Shown in pieces: positions 1 to 12,730 of a stretch of 64,000 nt of DNA. Made by a program: the position numbers and the translations under genes. The notes below the pieces were generated by a model. It searched no databases, had not been told where the DNA came from, and worked only from the letters and a program-made list of their open reading frames with translations. Source of the stretch: Phocoena phocoena (lineage: Eukaryota; Chordata; Mammalia; Artiodactyla; Phocoenidae); assembly GCF_963924675.1 (NCBI RefSeq), contig NC_089236.1, forward strand, positions 62,271,306-62,335,305. Direction: 5' to 3'. The first letter of the stretch is position 1; every line of letters starts with the position of its first letter.

Positions 1-404
1 CCCTGTATTTCTTACCTTATTCGAATGTAGTAGTTGTTTGTTTACCTACCTTTCCTTCCTTGATCTCTGCCTCATGCCTATCTCCAAAAATGTGCCAATG
101 GCATAAGAGTAGGCTTTTGTTTTTCTCATAGCTCTGTGGTCTGCAATGTCCAACCAATCGCCTTTCATTTAAAGGGTTCACAAATATGTTTACATGAATT
201 GATCAGATGAACACCCATGGATTCAAAACTGGAGAATCAAAGTCCAAGATAATGCACAGAAACCAACAGGAAGAAGGTACTTAGAAAGAAGTAAGGAAAA
301 TAAATGAGAAACAGCAGAGGTTCTAAAAAATAAAAAGAAGCAAGCAGACAGGTTTCAGGATGGTTGCAGCAACTGGAGAATCAAGACAAAGTGAGAATCC
401 ATTT
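1..404. other. Unique AT-rich sequence, no gene seen
   Basis: No repeat that I recognise, no splice-framed coding segment and no RNA gene is visible before the L2 fragment begins. Confidence 0.5.
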
Positions 405-1480
405 CATTCAATACCCAAACATTAGGTAAGTGCCAGGCTGCATGGCGAACACTGGTTGACAGCAATGAATAAGACAAACATCTTTTCTGACCTCCTGTAA
501 TTTGTTGCCTAGTGGAAAGCATAGTAAAGGAAATAAGCATTGTTCTTGGGTAGATAGTAATGTGTGGACAAGGGGTAGGGTCAGCCAGGACTTCTGAGAA
601 TAAATGACATCTACTCAGACCTAAAAGGTGAGAAAAAAAGAAACACCATTCAAAAAGTGAGAAGAAATACATTCCAAACAGAGTGAACACATGCCAGTTT
701 CCTGAGGGAGAGAAAACAGAAAGTCCAAGAAACCAGAAACAAAAGCCAGTGAAGCCAGAGGAGTAAGTGAGAGGGGGTTTGGCAGAAGATGAAGTTGGAG
801 GAAGAGGCAGTGGCCAGATAATGCAGAGGCTTGAAAACCAAGGTAAACATTTTATTCCAAGTGCAATGAGAGAGTTTCACACCTATTCCAAGTACAGCAG
901 AGGTCATGATCTAATTTAACTTAAAAGAAACAAAAACAAAAAAACCACTTTTCTGGTTGCCTTGTGAAGATTAGATTTTAAGGGAAACCAGAGTGGAAGT
1001 GGGAAAGCTAGTTAAAGGCCACAGAAGCATCTCTGATGCGTGATGATGGCAGCCTCAATTGGGGCAATCATGGTGATGACAGGGAAACGTAGGGCTCTTT
1101 TATTGAATAGCATTTCCTGAAGGATTAGATGGTGGAGATGGGATTGAGGAAAGTAGGGAACCAGGACTGACCCTTAGAGGAAATGGGTGAACGTTAATGC
1201 ATGTTATTGGTTTGGTCTCTCCCTCCCCAACAAAAGGGACGGAAGACCCAGGTTGGGTGGAAGTAGGTATCAGTAGCCCACGCTTAGTTATGTTCATGTG
1301 GAAATACTGATTAGTGGGCATGTCTGTATATGTGAGTTTGGAGATCAAAGGAGACATCTTGGCTGAGATATTAATTTTGAAATCATCAGCACAATATAGT
1401 ATTTACGGAATGAAAATATATGAGATCATCCAGAGAGAGAAGAGAGAAGAGTAGAGAAGAGATCCTAGTACCACTGGCAA
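405..1480 (-). mobile_element. L2 LINE fragment (old, degraded)
   Basis: Read on the plus strand, this is the familiar antisense L2 pattern. A 'gtaagtgccaggct' start is followed by the 'ggccagataatgcag' and 'gtcatgatct' blocks, and near the right end by 'gagtttggagatcaaagg' and 'aatcatcagcaca'. These blocks come in the order expected of the L2 ORF2 3' part read backwards. The copy is heavily mutated and has lost its reading frame, so it is an ancient mammal-wide insertion and not an active element. The open frames of 85-111 codons across it are fortuitous. Edges are approximate. Confidence 0.75.
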
Positions 1481-4400
1481 TCAGAAATGTCATGAGAATC
1501 CCTTCAAGTTATTTTGTTTCTACCCTTGGCAGACCTCCTAGACCTTTCCAACTAGAGTCAGCTACATGGAACAGGGCTCAATCTTCATAGGATCTCCCTG
1601 TGAAAGCAGGAGACTCATCACTAACTGACTGGGGGACATATGTTACTGGAAAATAATACCAGGTATTAATAATTTGAAGCTTCTGTTTTAGTGCCACCAG
1701 CACAAATTTTGATTAAGAAAAAACATGTTCTAAACCTAGTCTGCCACCTGGGCATGAGGAAACGTTTCTTCTATGTAAACATTCAAGTTATATGCCAATC
1801 CTATAAAAGGCTTAAGATTCCTGGCTGCAATCAATTAAAATCACTAATGAAATGTTGATCTTTGTGCCCTAAGTCACATCCTCTATCTTTTCCAATCTCC
1901 AGTACATGTGGTTTTCCTTCCTTGATCAACATCCAATCTCAGGAATGGAACCAAAGTTAATTCTGACATAGGTAAAAATGACTGATGACTTTTTAAAATA
2001 TTTCCTTTCCCTGAAAAATTTTCTTTTCAACAAAGATTTGGAAAATTATGGTGGCATTGAAAACATCTAATGGCAGAAATAAAGCCTTCACTGGTGGAAT
2101 TTCAGGTGAATGCATTCAGGAGAGATTAGGGAAGATAGAGGAGGGAGAAGGGGTTTTATGCTACTATTGGTAGCGTTAACATATGCAGTGAAATGCCCAT
2201 TTAGGAAGCAGAGAATATAGATTTAGCTAAAAATGCATATCTTAGATATCATATCCCCTTTATCGATTACAAAGCATTGGTACCCTGACCCAGCTGAATT
2301 CTGTGTAAAAATGAAAGAGTCAAGCTTTTTCCCAACAAAAAATTTGTTTTCATAAAGAACTGAAAAGTATGTCTCTCATGGGGTAAAAATAATACTAACA
2401 ATGGTTAAAGTTTGTTTTGTATTTATGTATTTACTTTTAAAAAAAATGCCTCCAGTGCCCTTCCTTTTAGGAGAAACAAAAGCAACACACACTAGAAAGT
2501 ACTAGATTTAAAAGTAGAGCAGAGACCCTATTATTTGAAACACAGTTCAAGGCAACTCAGACAATAAAGCCATTGGCTGGGGTAAAATTTAACTGACCCT
2601 TTCAAGGTTGAAAGAGATCTTCAATCATAATGCTTCTCTGTCAGTAGAAGAAGAGCTCTGTATTGAACTGATTTAATAGTCAAACCTACTGAAATCCCTC
2701 TCACTGGGGAAACACAAGCTAAAACAAAAACAACAACAATAAAAACCTGCCACAATTGTGGTAAGTAGACTTGTTGAGCTGTATTTCTCTACTTCAAAGG
2801 ATACCACAGGTGAGAGGATTTTTTTTTTTAAGTAAAACAAGTCCTATGGACAAAAGTTTTCTTTGGGAATAATATTATTCCTTACTCCTGTTGTGTGAAG
2901 TTTACTCAGTCGTTGTAAACTCTTTTCAGCAGACTTTAGACATCTCTTACATGATATTTAAATAAAAGCCTCTATGTTTTTGGACACAAAAGGATACTTA
3001 CGGTTTGCTGTAATGCATTTACTATCAATGTCACTGACCTACCTTCAGGACTGAATCCATGAGGAAATGTTCCCCTGCAGTAAGTGAGTCACAGTAAATA
3101 TGATGTTAGATGTGCTTCTTGGGAAACGGAAAACATTTTCTCTGGAAGTTGATTTTCATCCTAGTGAAGTATCTTCCAGGGACTCTATTTTGTTTTTCAG
3201 CTCTTGACCACTTCAGCCACAATCACGGAAGATGCACAGAGCTATCAAGTTGGACAAGTTCAGATCAGTGGGTGGTTTGAAATGACAAGGTGAGACTGGT
3301 GTGCCTTCTTAGGTTTGAAATGAAGAACAACAAATATTATTACTGTACTTCTTCTGATTCTCTCTGGGAGCAAATTTGATTGGTGCGCAAATCCCTCACA
3401 AAGAAATATTAATAGGAGCCATAATTCTGACACCTCCTCGAATTGTGGGAAGTGAGTCAGAGGCCACACAACAAACCAGCACCATTATTTTAATTTCACA
3501 CTTGAGTAGAACCACAGAGTTAAGCATTCATTGCATGTATTCAAACCACAGCAGACAACTGGATTCAGTGGTAACCAAAAAGGAAAGTTGAATTAAAAAA
3601 AAAAAAGATGAAAACTACAGAATACAAGGCTTTCTATCACAAAAAGTCACTTTCACTAAAATATGTACTTCCTGAATTTGATCATAATTTATATGTATGT
3701 AGTATGAACTATCAATGAGGCCAAAGCTTATACTATTTGAATGAATTAAAGTATAAAAGTAATTTTCCAGATAGTTCTATAAATGACAATTCCTCTTGCT
3801 TGGAATCTGAATTACGGTAAAAGTATTCTCCTCCCTTTCTTTTTCTGTCCCTAATTGTCACAGTTATTTTTACAGTTTGCTCAATTCTTCACTTTGATAA
3901 TACAGATCTCTTCCAATTACCAAATTTCTCAAATAATTTTGTGAACCTTAGGAAGGCTATATAAAACATTGAATGTACAGTCCAGGAGATCACTGTTAAA
4001 ACAGTGGCCTGCATTATGAATATGCATAAATACATTCATTGATTGAACTGTTAAATAGATAATATCAGTTTGGAGTGGTACTGACTTAGAAAAATATATA
4101 GTGAAAGGAAGAAAAGGAGAGATTACCCAGGAAAAAATTTGCTTGCCAAATGATGGAAAACTGATATGTTTTTCAAAGTAACATCAAAGTAATTTTAATG
4201 TTAAGAGTTTCACCTAACTTTTAGCTTTTATCAACATAAAAGCTAACAATTTGCACACACACACACACACATTCCTGCATTTATCTTTTATTCCTGCCTT
4301 TGTCTTAAGCCCTGCATCTGTTTCAAACTCATCAATAAGATCTTCTGGTGACGTGAATTTAGACTTGAGTAATGGACTCGTGTTCACTTAGCATTTCACT

Positions 4401-7400
4401 TTCTTTGTACAAGGAAACATACATTCTAATCTAGATCAGCATCCTCTTTCCTGAGCTAATACCTACAGCTGTGCCCCATCCATCAGATGAGTGGATGTTA
4501 ACACAGATGTTAACAACCAAAAAACAACTATAGAGTGAAAACATTGGTTAAAAAAAAGTTGCATGTCCTTCAAAGCTAATTGTTACTGACTCGAGTATTT
4601 TTAAAGCTGATTTCAAGTGAAACTATTTTCCAAGCTATAATTGGAACCATGATAATTCAAATCCAAAGACTGATTTGCTGCAAGCAAAGGTTGAAAGCAT
4701 TTGACTTAAAATTCTCAACTTTCTACTTCAACTTATGCGTACAAACATGGTCTCAGGGTATACAAGTTGTCCCCATGAGAAAATCACATTTTACTTGGAA
4801 AATGATTTCAAGACATTGAGCAATTAATAGGACAACTTTTGTAGCAGGCAAGGATAGCCACAAAGGAAAGTGTAACTGCTTGAAATGTAGATTAAAAACA
4901 GAATTCAGGGGACTGGTAGTTTCTGACATGACTTTTTTGAACAGATTTACTGGTGGGCCCAATGCCTCGTTGCCTGGTATTGTGAAAAGTTGACTAGCCT
5001 ACACCAAGTCTCATCCCAGAAAAGCATTTTTAAGATTTATGGGTGTATTTTGAGATTTTATGATTGTCGTTTGATTTATGATGTATGTAGTGAATTTTCT
5101 AATAATATGCAGGGTGCAGGCACTCAAACGCAAAAAAAATATTACTTTCTAATCATTTTCCATCAAAATACAGAAAGATATGAAGGTGGGATTGAAATAA
5201 TGCTACATTTAGACCGTTCCCTGACTTGCCTCTCCTCCTTTTCACACGCCGCATCCCCCTCTGCCCATGGCGGTATGTCGTAGACCATCCTGAAGGCATA
5301 TAATGCTTATACTACAGCTGCTGCTGCAACATCTTTGATTTATGTGCCCACTGTGTTTATGTTCCATATATTTTCATGAGAAATCAATGATACTGGTTTT
5401 TTTTTTTTAAGGGCCCCAGGAGACCAAGGGTTTGAGGGAGGTTATAGTCCGACTTGACAGTATTTATAATTAGAGAAGTTCAAAATTTTTACAAGGGCTC
5501 TTTATATTCTCATGTCGTAGGCATACTCTCTTCATAGAGAAGACATTATCCAAAAACAGAGGATTGAACAGACAGCACTGATGAATTCTCTTCAGCATAC
5601 ATCCGTTCCACTCTTTTGGTGGTAAAGTCATAGAACCACCCCTATGATCTTGTTTAAACTAACAGGAAGCCTCAAATGCTTTTCTGACAGTAGAAAGATC
5701 TTGGGAGACTTGGCCAAATAGTTAAAGCCATGAGAGATGTTCAAAATTTAATCATACATCATTATTATATTTGCAAAAGTTGTATGGCCCCAAACAGATA
5801 AAATGAATATGAAATGAAGGTAGGATCTCCAAAATATTTAAGGTCTTTTTAACTTGCAAAGGAGGCATTTAAATATTAAGAGCCAAAGAAATGCAAAGAC
5901 CAATCAATTAATATAGCATCATGGGTGGGAATTTCAGATTTCCATGAGTAGCCCTGGAAAACAGACCTCTGGGGCTATAGGGCTATGGCTCTAAATATGA
6001 GAGATTATAAATAGGGCTTATGATGTTCCATAAATGTCATGAAAAGGAGGCCAGTGAATGTTCTGTCAAATGCTTCTGGTCATTGTGCAATCATAACCAG
6101 CTAAGAAGGTATCCTCCAAATTGCTTAGGATAATAAAATTGTTTATTTAACAAATAAGACTCTTTAAACCCAGGGAGGTTTTAAAATTAAGCATAGGAAA
6201 GCCTAAGAGAATCAAGCGTGTGGTGTTAATATCTTTGTGTTAAGCTATCTGGGCTTTTAGTTTCTATAATTTGTAGTGTTCCAGAGAATTTGTCCTATTA
6301 GAAGAATAGCCTTGTGATTTCAAGTTAATGTGTTGCTGAATAATTGATTTCAACTTGTGATTTAAAGTTGAAAGTGCAAGTGAAATACTAATGAAAAGTA
6401 TTGGATATTTAATGGAACTTACAAATAGCCATTTTAATAATTTTAATAAGTAAATGTACTACTTGAGCATTTGAATGTTGATCAAAAAATCAAATTACTT
6501 TAAAAGTATATTTGACTAGTTAAATGAAAATTTAGTTTAAAATATTTACTAGTCTTTAAGTTTTAAATAGCACCAATCATTAATTATAAATCTCTTTAAG
6601 GTATTATTAAATTCTTCTTGTTTTATAACTCTATAAATTGATTTACAACTTAACAAAGAACTAAATTTTAAACTTTGTGACTGTAACAAATTTAATACTA
6701 ATTTTTAAACAAAAATCTCTTAATAATTATTTTGTGCACACACACACACACACCCCTTAGAAGTATCTATAAAGTCACGTTCATGACAAAGACTTTTGTG
6801 ATAAAGAGAATTTGGATTTTTTTTCCCCTTAGAAGTACCTACTATGCCTGGACAACATAACAAAATGTAAACAAGAACTGTTAGGAATTAGCAGATTGAT
6901 TCTAAAATAATAAATTGTGTAATAATTTCAACAAAAGAGGTGAACTAGCTACACTGTTTTTTTTTCTATTGAATTTAGTCAGATTTAAATGTATGGAGAG
7001 AAACATCTAAAGCTATTTATTATCTGGTTGGCTTACAACATTCTTAATCTCCATTTATAAATTTTGGAAATGATAAGTATAAATATAGTTGAAGCCATAT
7101 TATTCACTGGGTTTGGAGAAGTAGTTTGTCAGTTAATGGCAAAAAAAGAAAAGGTTCAAGCAAGTAATCATTAGAAATAATTAAATTAAAATTTATTTTA
7201 ACATAAAAACACATTTGTTTGCCTTTCTTTACATATGGATATTTGCTTTGATTAGAAATCAACAGATTAGTGTTTTCCACATTCAGAAGTTCATTATCTA
7301 AAATTTCCAGTTTTATTTCTTTAAAGTGGTCCAACTTAAAGCAGCGGCTAGCAGTATAATCAGATACAGAAACTGTCAGCTGGTACTCCGTATCTCTGTC

Positions 7401-7702
7401 TTTCACAGCTCTTGATCATACCTAGAGAGCCTTTTTAGTGACTAGCCTTTCTTGATTCTTTCCATAGCATTCAACATGGTTTTCATAGAAACAAAGATAG
7501 ATCTTCTACTGTATCTAGATACATTGGCAGATATGTACATATGTCATGATATATAATGAAAGTGTATATTATAAAATTCTAATGAAATATAACCTTGTTT
7601 CAGTCCCCATGTCAACACCGTAAATGAGTAACTTGATCATTTGTCCAAATTGATTTCTGCCCATTTAAGTCCTTGACATGTGCAGCAAATCTGCAAAAAC
7701 TG
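1481..7702. other. Long gene-free stretch, mostly unique AT-rich DNA
   Basis: No coding gene is supported. The stretch holds short (CA)n runs at about 4253-4270 and 6738-6753, some A or T runs (near 2821, 3596 and 5398) and short random open frames with AT-rich codon use. Degraded ancient repeats may be present but none is clear enough to name. Confidence 0.5.
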
Positions 7703-8797
7703 AAAGAAGGAAAGAAGGAGGGAGGGAGGGAGGGAGGGAGGGAGGGAGGGAGGGAGGGAGGGAAGGAGGGAGGGAGGGAGGGAGGGAGGGAGGGAGGGAG
7801 GGAAGGAGGGAGGGAGGGAGGGAGGGAGGGAAGGAGGGAGGGAGGGAGGGAGGGAGGGAGGGAAGGAGGGAGGGAGGGAGGGAGGGAGGGAGGGAGGGAG
7901 GGAAGGAGGGAGGGAGGGAGGGAGGGAGGAAGGGAGGGAGGGAAGGAGGGAGGGAGGGAGGGAGGGAGGGAGGGAAGGAGGGAGGGAGGGAAGGAGGGAG
8001 GGAGGGAGGGAGGGAGGGAGGGAGGGAGGGAGGGAGGGAAGGAGGGAGGGAGGGAGGGAGGGAGGGAGGGAGGGAGGGAGGGGAGGAAGGAGGGAGGGAG
8101 GGAGGGAGGGAGGGAGGGAGGGAGGGAGGGAAGGAGGGAGGGAGGGAGGGAGGGAGGGAGGGAAGGAGGGAGGGAGGGAGGGAGGGAGGGAGGGAGGGAG
8201 GGATGGAGGGAAGGAGGGAGGGAGGGAGGGAGGGAGGGAGGGAGGGAAGGAGGGAGGGAAGGATGGAAGGAGGGAGGGAGGGAGGGAGGGAGGGAGGGAG
8301 GGAAGGAGGGAGGGAGGGAGGGAGGGAGGGAGGGAAGGAGGGAGGGAGGGAGGAAGGAGGGAGGGAAGGAGGGAGGGAGGGAGGGAGGGAGGGAGGGAAG
8401 GAGGGAGGGAGGGAGGGAGGGAGGGAGGGAGGGAAGGAGGGAGGGAGGGAGGGAGGGAGGGAAGGAGGGAGGGAGGGAGGGAGGGAGGGAGGGAGGGAGG
8501 GAGGGAAGGAGGGAGGGAGGGAGGGAGGGAGGAGGGAAGGAGGGAGGGAAGGAGGGAGGGAGGGAGGGAAGGAGGGAGGGAGGGAGGGAGGGAAGGAGGG
8601 AGGGAAGGAGGGAGGGAGGGAGGGAGGGAGGGAGGGAAGGAGGGAGGGAAGGAGGGAGGGAGGGAGGGAGGGAGGGAGGGAGGGAAGGAGGGAGGGAGGG
8701 AGGGAGGGAGGGAGGGAGGGAGGGAAGGAGGGAGGGAGGGAGGGAGGGAAGGAGGGAGGGAGGGAGGGAGGGAGGGAAGGAGGGAGGGAGGGAGGGA
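7703..8797 (+). repeat. Giant (GGGA)n polypurine microsatellite, about 1.1 kb
   Basis: This is an almost uninterrupted tetranucleotide array of GGGA on the plus strand (TCCC on the minus). It is purine-only except for two T substitutions in 'ggatgg' near 8203 and 8261. AAGG variants punctuate the array at intervals that are usually multiples of four, for example near 7763, 7803, 7831, 7863 and 7903. A few one-base phase slips occur near 7928, 8081, 8351 and 8531. The array has no stop codon in several frames, so it yields artefact open frames of about 390-430 codons: Glu-Gly-Gly-Arg repeats on plus and Pro-Pro-Ser-Leu repeats on minus. Neither is a gene. GGG runs separated by one A are strong G-quadruplex candidates, and a polypurine mirror repeat can also form triplex DNA. 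Confidence 0.97.
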
Positions 8798-10054
8798 CAT
8801 CACATGAGATTAAGCTTCAATATTTTAACCTATGTTATTATGTTATAAGGGGTACAAGTACTGTGCTTAAAGCCAGCTCTTACAGGCTTATAAGCATCAG
8901 TTCTTTAATTTTCAGGAAGTTTGAAAGTCAGTCACTAAACATAGCCATTATCAAAAATTTAATCACATAAACTTAAAATTAAATAAATTACATCAAAATC
9001 AAAGACAGTAAATACTTAAAACTCATCACTTCTTAGTTGCTTTAACGTATTTTCCTATTATCTATATTCTTAAGGTTACTTGCATTTGTTATATATTTGT
9101 GGTGGAAATATCCTATAATGGTATCCTACTAATATCTCTTCCCAAATCTTCTCAATGATGTCACATTGGTGCTTTGAAACTGGCCACAGTGGAAGTATTT
9201 ATACCATGGAAACCAGAAAGTACGGCAAAACAGGTTGTTGCTTTTTTGGGTGGGGGAGAAGATGGGTGTAGGGGTGCAGCAGTGAAACATTTACCAGCAC
9301 ACCACTGTATATAGGGTACAGTATATTACCAGCACACCACTGTATATAGGGTATAGTATATTACTAAAATATATACTATAAATATTTTTGTCATGTTCTT
9401 AAAGTACTGAAATTAATTTTAGGGCAATGAACCTTCAAAGGGTTCCTGTAGGTCATTTCTAAATGTGTTACCCCACTGTACTCAAGAAGAAAGAAGAGTG
9501 CTTTGGCAGCCTCAGTGAGAAATCAATAACACACCCTGCCTTCCGGTCCAGACTTGACCCATTAAATTTCATTCCATCAATTGTTAAAAATAACTGTCAG
9601 CATATATTTTCCATTGTTGGCTGGGAAGCCAAATGACTTCATGTTCTGTTTTATATATTTATACAACTTTTACAAATAGAATTGAAAAAATTCCCACCAG
9701 AATGGACACAATATAAGAAATAACAGTCTCCCCTCCTCACAACCTCATACTCCTGTACCAGTCACTCTTCTTTCTTAGAAAGATACTTTATTTACCTTCT
9801 CCAGATTTTACTGGACTCCAGACTTTTATTAGGCTACCTGAAATAATGTGTGGAGAATTGTGCCTACAAAATCTAAGTTGGTTTATATAAGAAAGAACAG
9901 AGCTACATTTAGGAGAAAATAAGAGAACAAGTGACCTGGAAGAAAGTGTCATAATGAAGTAAGCTAGAGTTTTGAAAGACCCGAGGGAAAGAAATTTGAG
10001 AAATAACTGCCACTATGAGGGAAAGCAATATATAAAAGAGATTTTAAAAATTAA
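8798..10054. other. Unique sequence, no gene seen
   Basis: No coding gene is visible. The only structure I noted is a 35-bp tandem duplication at 9291-9360, listed separately. Confidence 0.5.
9291..9360 (+). repeat. 35-bp tandem duplication
   Basis: Two adjacent copies (9291-9325 and 9326-9360) each begin ttaccagcacaccactgtat. They differ at one position (gggtacag against gggtatag). A third copy starts with ttac and then diverges. This is a local duplication in otherwise unique DNA. Confidence 0.9.
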
Positions 10055-10300
10055 TAGTAGTAATAAAAATTTATTGATTATTAATTATGTAACAGGCACT
10101 GTTCTAAGTGGCTTACATGTATGGCTTCAACTTGATCCTCACAACACCACCATAAAATAGTAATAGCATCTTAGCATCCTCCATTTTACACAAAAAAAAC
10201 CCTGGAACATTGAAAATAAGTACCTTGCTAAAATCAGTTAAAAAGTGGCAGAATTGGAATTCACACTCAGTCTGGCTCTTAGCTAATTCACTTAGCCATT
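10055..10300 (-). mobile_element. MIR SINE
   Basis: The plus strand shows the reverse MIR pattern: 'caggcactgttctaagtgg', then 'gatcctcacaacaccacc', 'ccattttacac', and 'gtggcagaattggaattcac' before the tRNA-related end. This is an ancient mammal-wide SINE. The 62-codon open frame over it is a shadow. Confidence 0.8.
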
Positions 10301-10418
10301 AGACTGTAGATAGATTTTACTTACAAAATATGCTTTACAGCAACATCAAAAATACTTACAGAAAATATCCACAAAGACTTTACTTTCTAATATTTTCGGA
10401 ATTAAGATTTGTGTTTCT

Positions 10419-10783
10419 AAAAAAAATGTCATGAAGAACCCAGGGGTAAGACAGGAATAAAGACACAGACCTACTAGAGAATGGACTTGAGGACATGGGG
10501 AGGGGGAAGGGTAAGCTGTGACAAAGCGAGAGAGAGGCATGGACATATACACACTACCAAACGTTAGGTAGATAGCTAGTGGGAAGCAGCCGCATAGCAC
10601 AGGGAGATCAGCTCGGTGCTTTGTGACCACCTGGAGGGGTGGGATAGGGAGGTGGGAGGGAGACGCAAGAGGGAAGAGATATGGGAACATATGTATATGT
10701 ATAACTGATTCACTTTGTTATAAAGCAGAAACTAACACGCCATTGTAAAGCAATTATACTCCAATAAAGATGTAAAAAAAAAA
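10419..10783 (+). mobile_element. Young 5'-truncated LINE-1 (3' UTR only)
   Basis: A 365-bp L1 3' end runs from just before 'gaagaacccaggggtaagac' to an 'aataaagatgtaaaa' tail. It is flanked by perfect 15-bp target-site duplications, aagatttgtgtttct, at 10404-10418 and 10784-10798. Cetartiodactyl L1 tails look like this, with 'ggtgctttgtgaccacctgg' and 'tgattcactttgttataaag'. No ORF1 or ORF2 remains, so it cannot move on its own. It is near-identical to the minus-strand copy at 33548-33902. The antisense frame at 10346-10690 is discussed in the findings. Confidence 0.93.
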
Positions 10784-10798
10784 AAGATTTGTGTTTCT

Positions 10799-11959
10799 TT
10801 TAATCGTGTTAGCACATTTGAACTGGCCTCAATGGATACAGTTTTATTCAGACTAATACAAGTCAAGTTAAAAGAATCTGAAAACCAGTGTCCTAGTCAC
10901 TGTGACATTCTAGGAAGATTAAATACAAAATGAATCGTGACATTTAACGTGTTTTGGCTAAAAGCTGAAAATCTGACACAATTTCTATTGCGTGTGCATT
11001 TTTTTGCAACCTGTAGATGTACAATTTTGCACATCAAAAACTTTTACAGATAAATGGTCTCATACTCTTCTTTAGTAATGAGAATTTAAGAGAAAAATCA
11101 TGTAGGCTGGATAGACTCAAGGAATATAAATTCAAAGTTTATTTTGCATTAGGTTAGGATTCATGAAAATAAAGCCTAACCTTTCTAGGCATATGCCATC
11201 ATTGAGAAAAACATCCACCTAAGTTGCTTGTGGCCAAAAGTCCAGTCTTTGACCTGTACTGAAAGGTTTATGTGCTGGAAATGCTGGAAGTTAATGAAGT
11301 GGATACTCCATTTAAGCATTAGCAGCAGAGTACCAGGAAAAGGCCAAAGGGAAAGAGCAACCTGGGCTCAGAAAAAAAGCAGAGTAGAAGAAGTATAATC
11401 TGAGATTGGAACCTTTGCCTTTTGCACAGTCATCCCTCTACCCCCAAGTCCTTTTAGCCTTTTTCTGTAAAGGAGAATAGTATTTCATCAAATCTGAGAT
11501 GTTATCAATTTTAAGATGCACCTGTGGTTCATGTAGAGCTTTTTAATCAGCCAATTAAACTGACAATGCTTTCTTATAACTAGAATTTTTATTTTATACT
11601 TGTTGAAAGATATGCAAAATATTATATATGCATATAATGCTTTTCATATCTCACTATTTTGCACTCATAAAAAGGAAGAGAATAAAAAATGAAGTGGTAA
11701 AGGAACTCCAAAACTTCTTCACCAGATCTTACTCTTTTGGATCACTTCCCACAAAGAGTCATAGAGAGCTCTGTTTTCTCATAAAATATCACCCTCTATG
11801 CCAACCAGAAAACTAGTGATACTTTTAAAATATGTCCCAATATTGTCTTTGGGGTCTTCTTGGAAGTTTCTGACATCCTGCAAGTTTTGATACTTGTGCT
11901 TTCTTGATCTTAACTGATACTGACAATGGAAGGTTTCAGGTAACATTTAAGACCTTCTT
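10799..11959. other. Unique sequence, no gene seen
   Basis: AT-rich with no recognised repeat, exon or RNA gene. Confidence 0.5.
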
Positions 11960-12323
11960 CTATACACTGAATGTTTGTGTCTGCCCAAAATTCATATATT
12001 GAAACCTAATCCCTAATGTGATGATATTTGGAGGTGGGGACTTTGGGAGGTGAGTAGTTCATGAGGGTGACACCCTCATAAATACAATTAGTGCCCTTAG
12101 AAAATAGGCCTCAGATAGCTCCCTTGCCTCTTCCACCATGTGAAGACACAGCGAGAAGGCAGCCATCTGTGAATCAGGAATATGGTTTTCACCAAGCACC
12201 AAATCTACCCTTGCCTTGATCGTGGACTTCCCAGCCTCCAAAACTCTGAGGAGTAAGTTTCTGTTGCTTATAAGCCACCCAGCCTACGGTATTTTTCCTT
12301 TAGCAGCCTGAGTGAACTAAGAC
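11960..12323 (+). mobile_element. Solo LTR of the ERVL-MaLR group (MST/MLT1-like)
   Basis: The block starts 'acactgaatgtttgtgtctg', continues with 'gaaacctaatccctaatgtg' and 'tccaccatgtgaagacacag', and ends 'cagcctgagtgaactaagac'. That is the standard order of a MaLR LTR. Just before the end comes 'cttcccagcctccaaaactc'. No internal retroviral sequence lies beside it, so it is a solo LTR. It belongs to the same group as the copy at 34541-34911. Confidence 0.85.
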
Positions 12324-12551
12324 ACCATCTTATTAAGGTCCCTAGATAGTTTATGATTGAGACATTGAGGGTTTCAGTTTTCCCATCACGCTGTCAGAAA
12401 CAACAGCCAAGGTCGAGCACACTCAAGCAATAACACATCATCCCTTCTACCTGATCAGAGTCCATTTTAAGATTACATCGATTGTAAGATATTTGCCAAT
12501 TTCAGAAAAGCTAAAATGTGGAAAATGTACAGTTAGAATTAATGACATTAA

Positions 12552-12714
12552 AGGGCTCCCCTGGTGGCACAGTGGTTGAGAGTCTGCCTGCTGATGCAGG
12601 GGACACGGGTTCGTGCCCCGGTCTGGGAAGATCTCACACACATGCCGCAGAGCGGAGTGCTCTGCAATGGGAGAGGCCACGGCAGGGAGAGGCCCGTGTA
12701 CCGCAAAAAAAAAA
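12552..12714 (+). mobile_element. CHR-type tRNA-derived SINE with internal deletion
   Basis: The copy starts 'gggctcccctggtggcacag', has a B-box-like 'ggttcgtgcccc' and ends in an A tail. Perfect 16-bp target-site duplications (gaattaatgacattaa) lie at 12536-12551 and 12715-12730. Compared with the other copies here it lacks roughly 45 bp of the GC-rich body: it jumps from 'gccgcagagcgg' to 'agtgctctgcaatg'. It was mobilised by L1 machinery. Open frames on both strands of it are artefacts. Confidence 0.95.
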
Positions 12715-12730
12715 GAATTAATGACATTAA

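Noticed and set aside
7637..8970. Open frames of 388-430 codons on both strands
   Set aside because: They are produced by the stop-free GGGA microsatellite. The products are monotonous Glu-Gly-Gly-Arg or Pro-Pro-Ser-Leu repeats, with no start context or domain.
12554..12630. tRNA gene suggested by A-box and B-box motifs
   Set aside because: The boxes belong to the tRNA-derived head of a SINE. There is no cloverleaf with an intact acceptor stem. The same holds for every other SINE copy.
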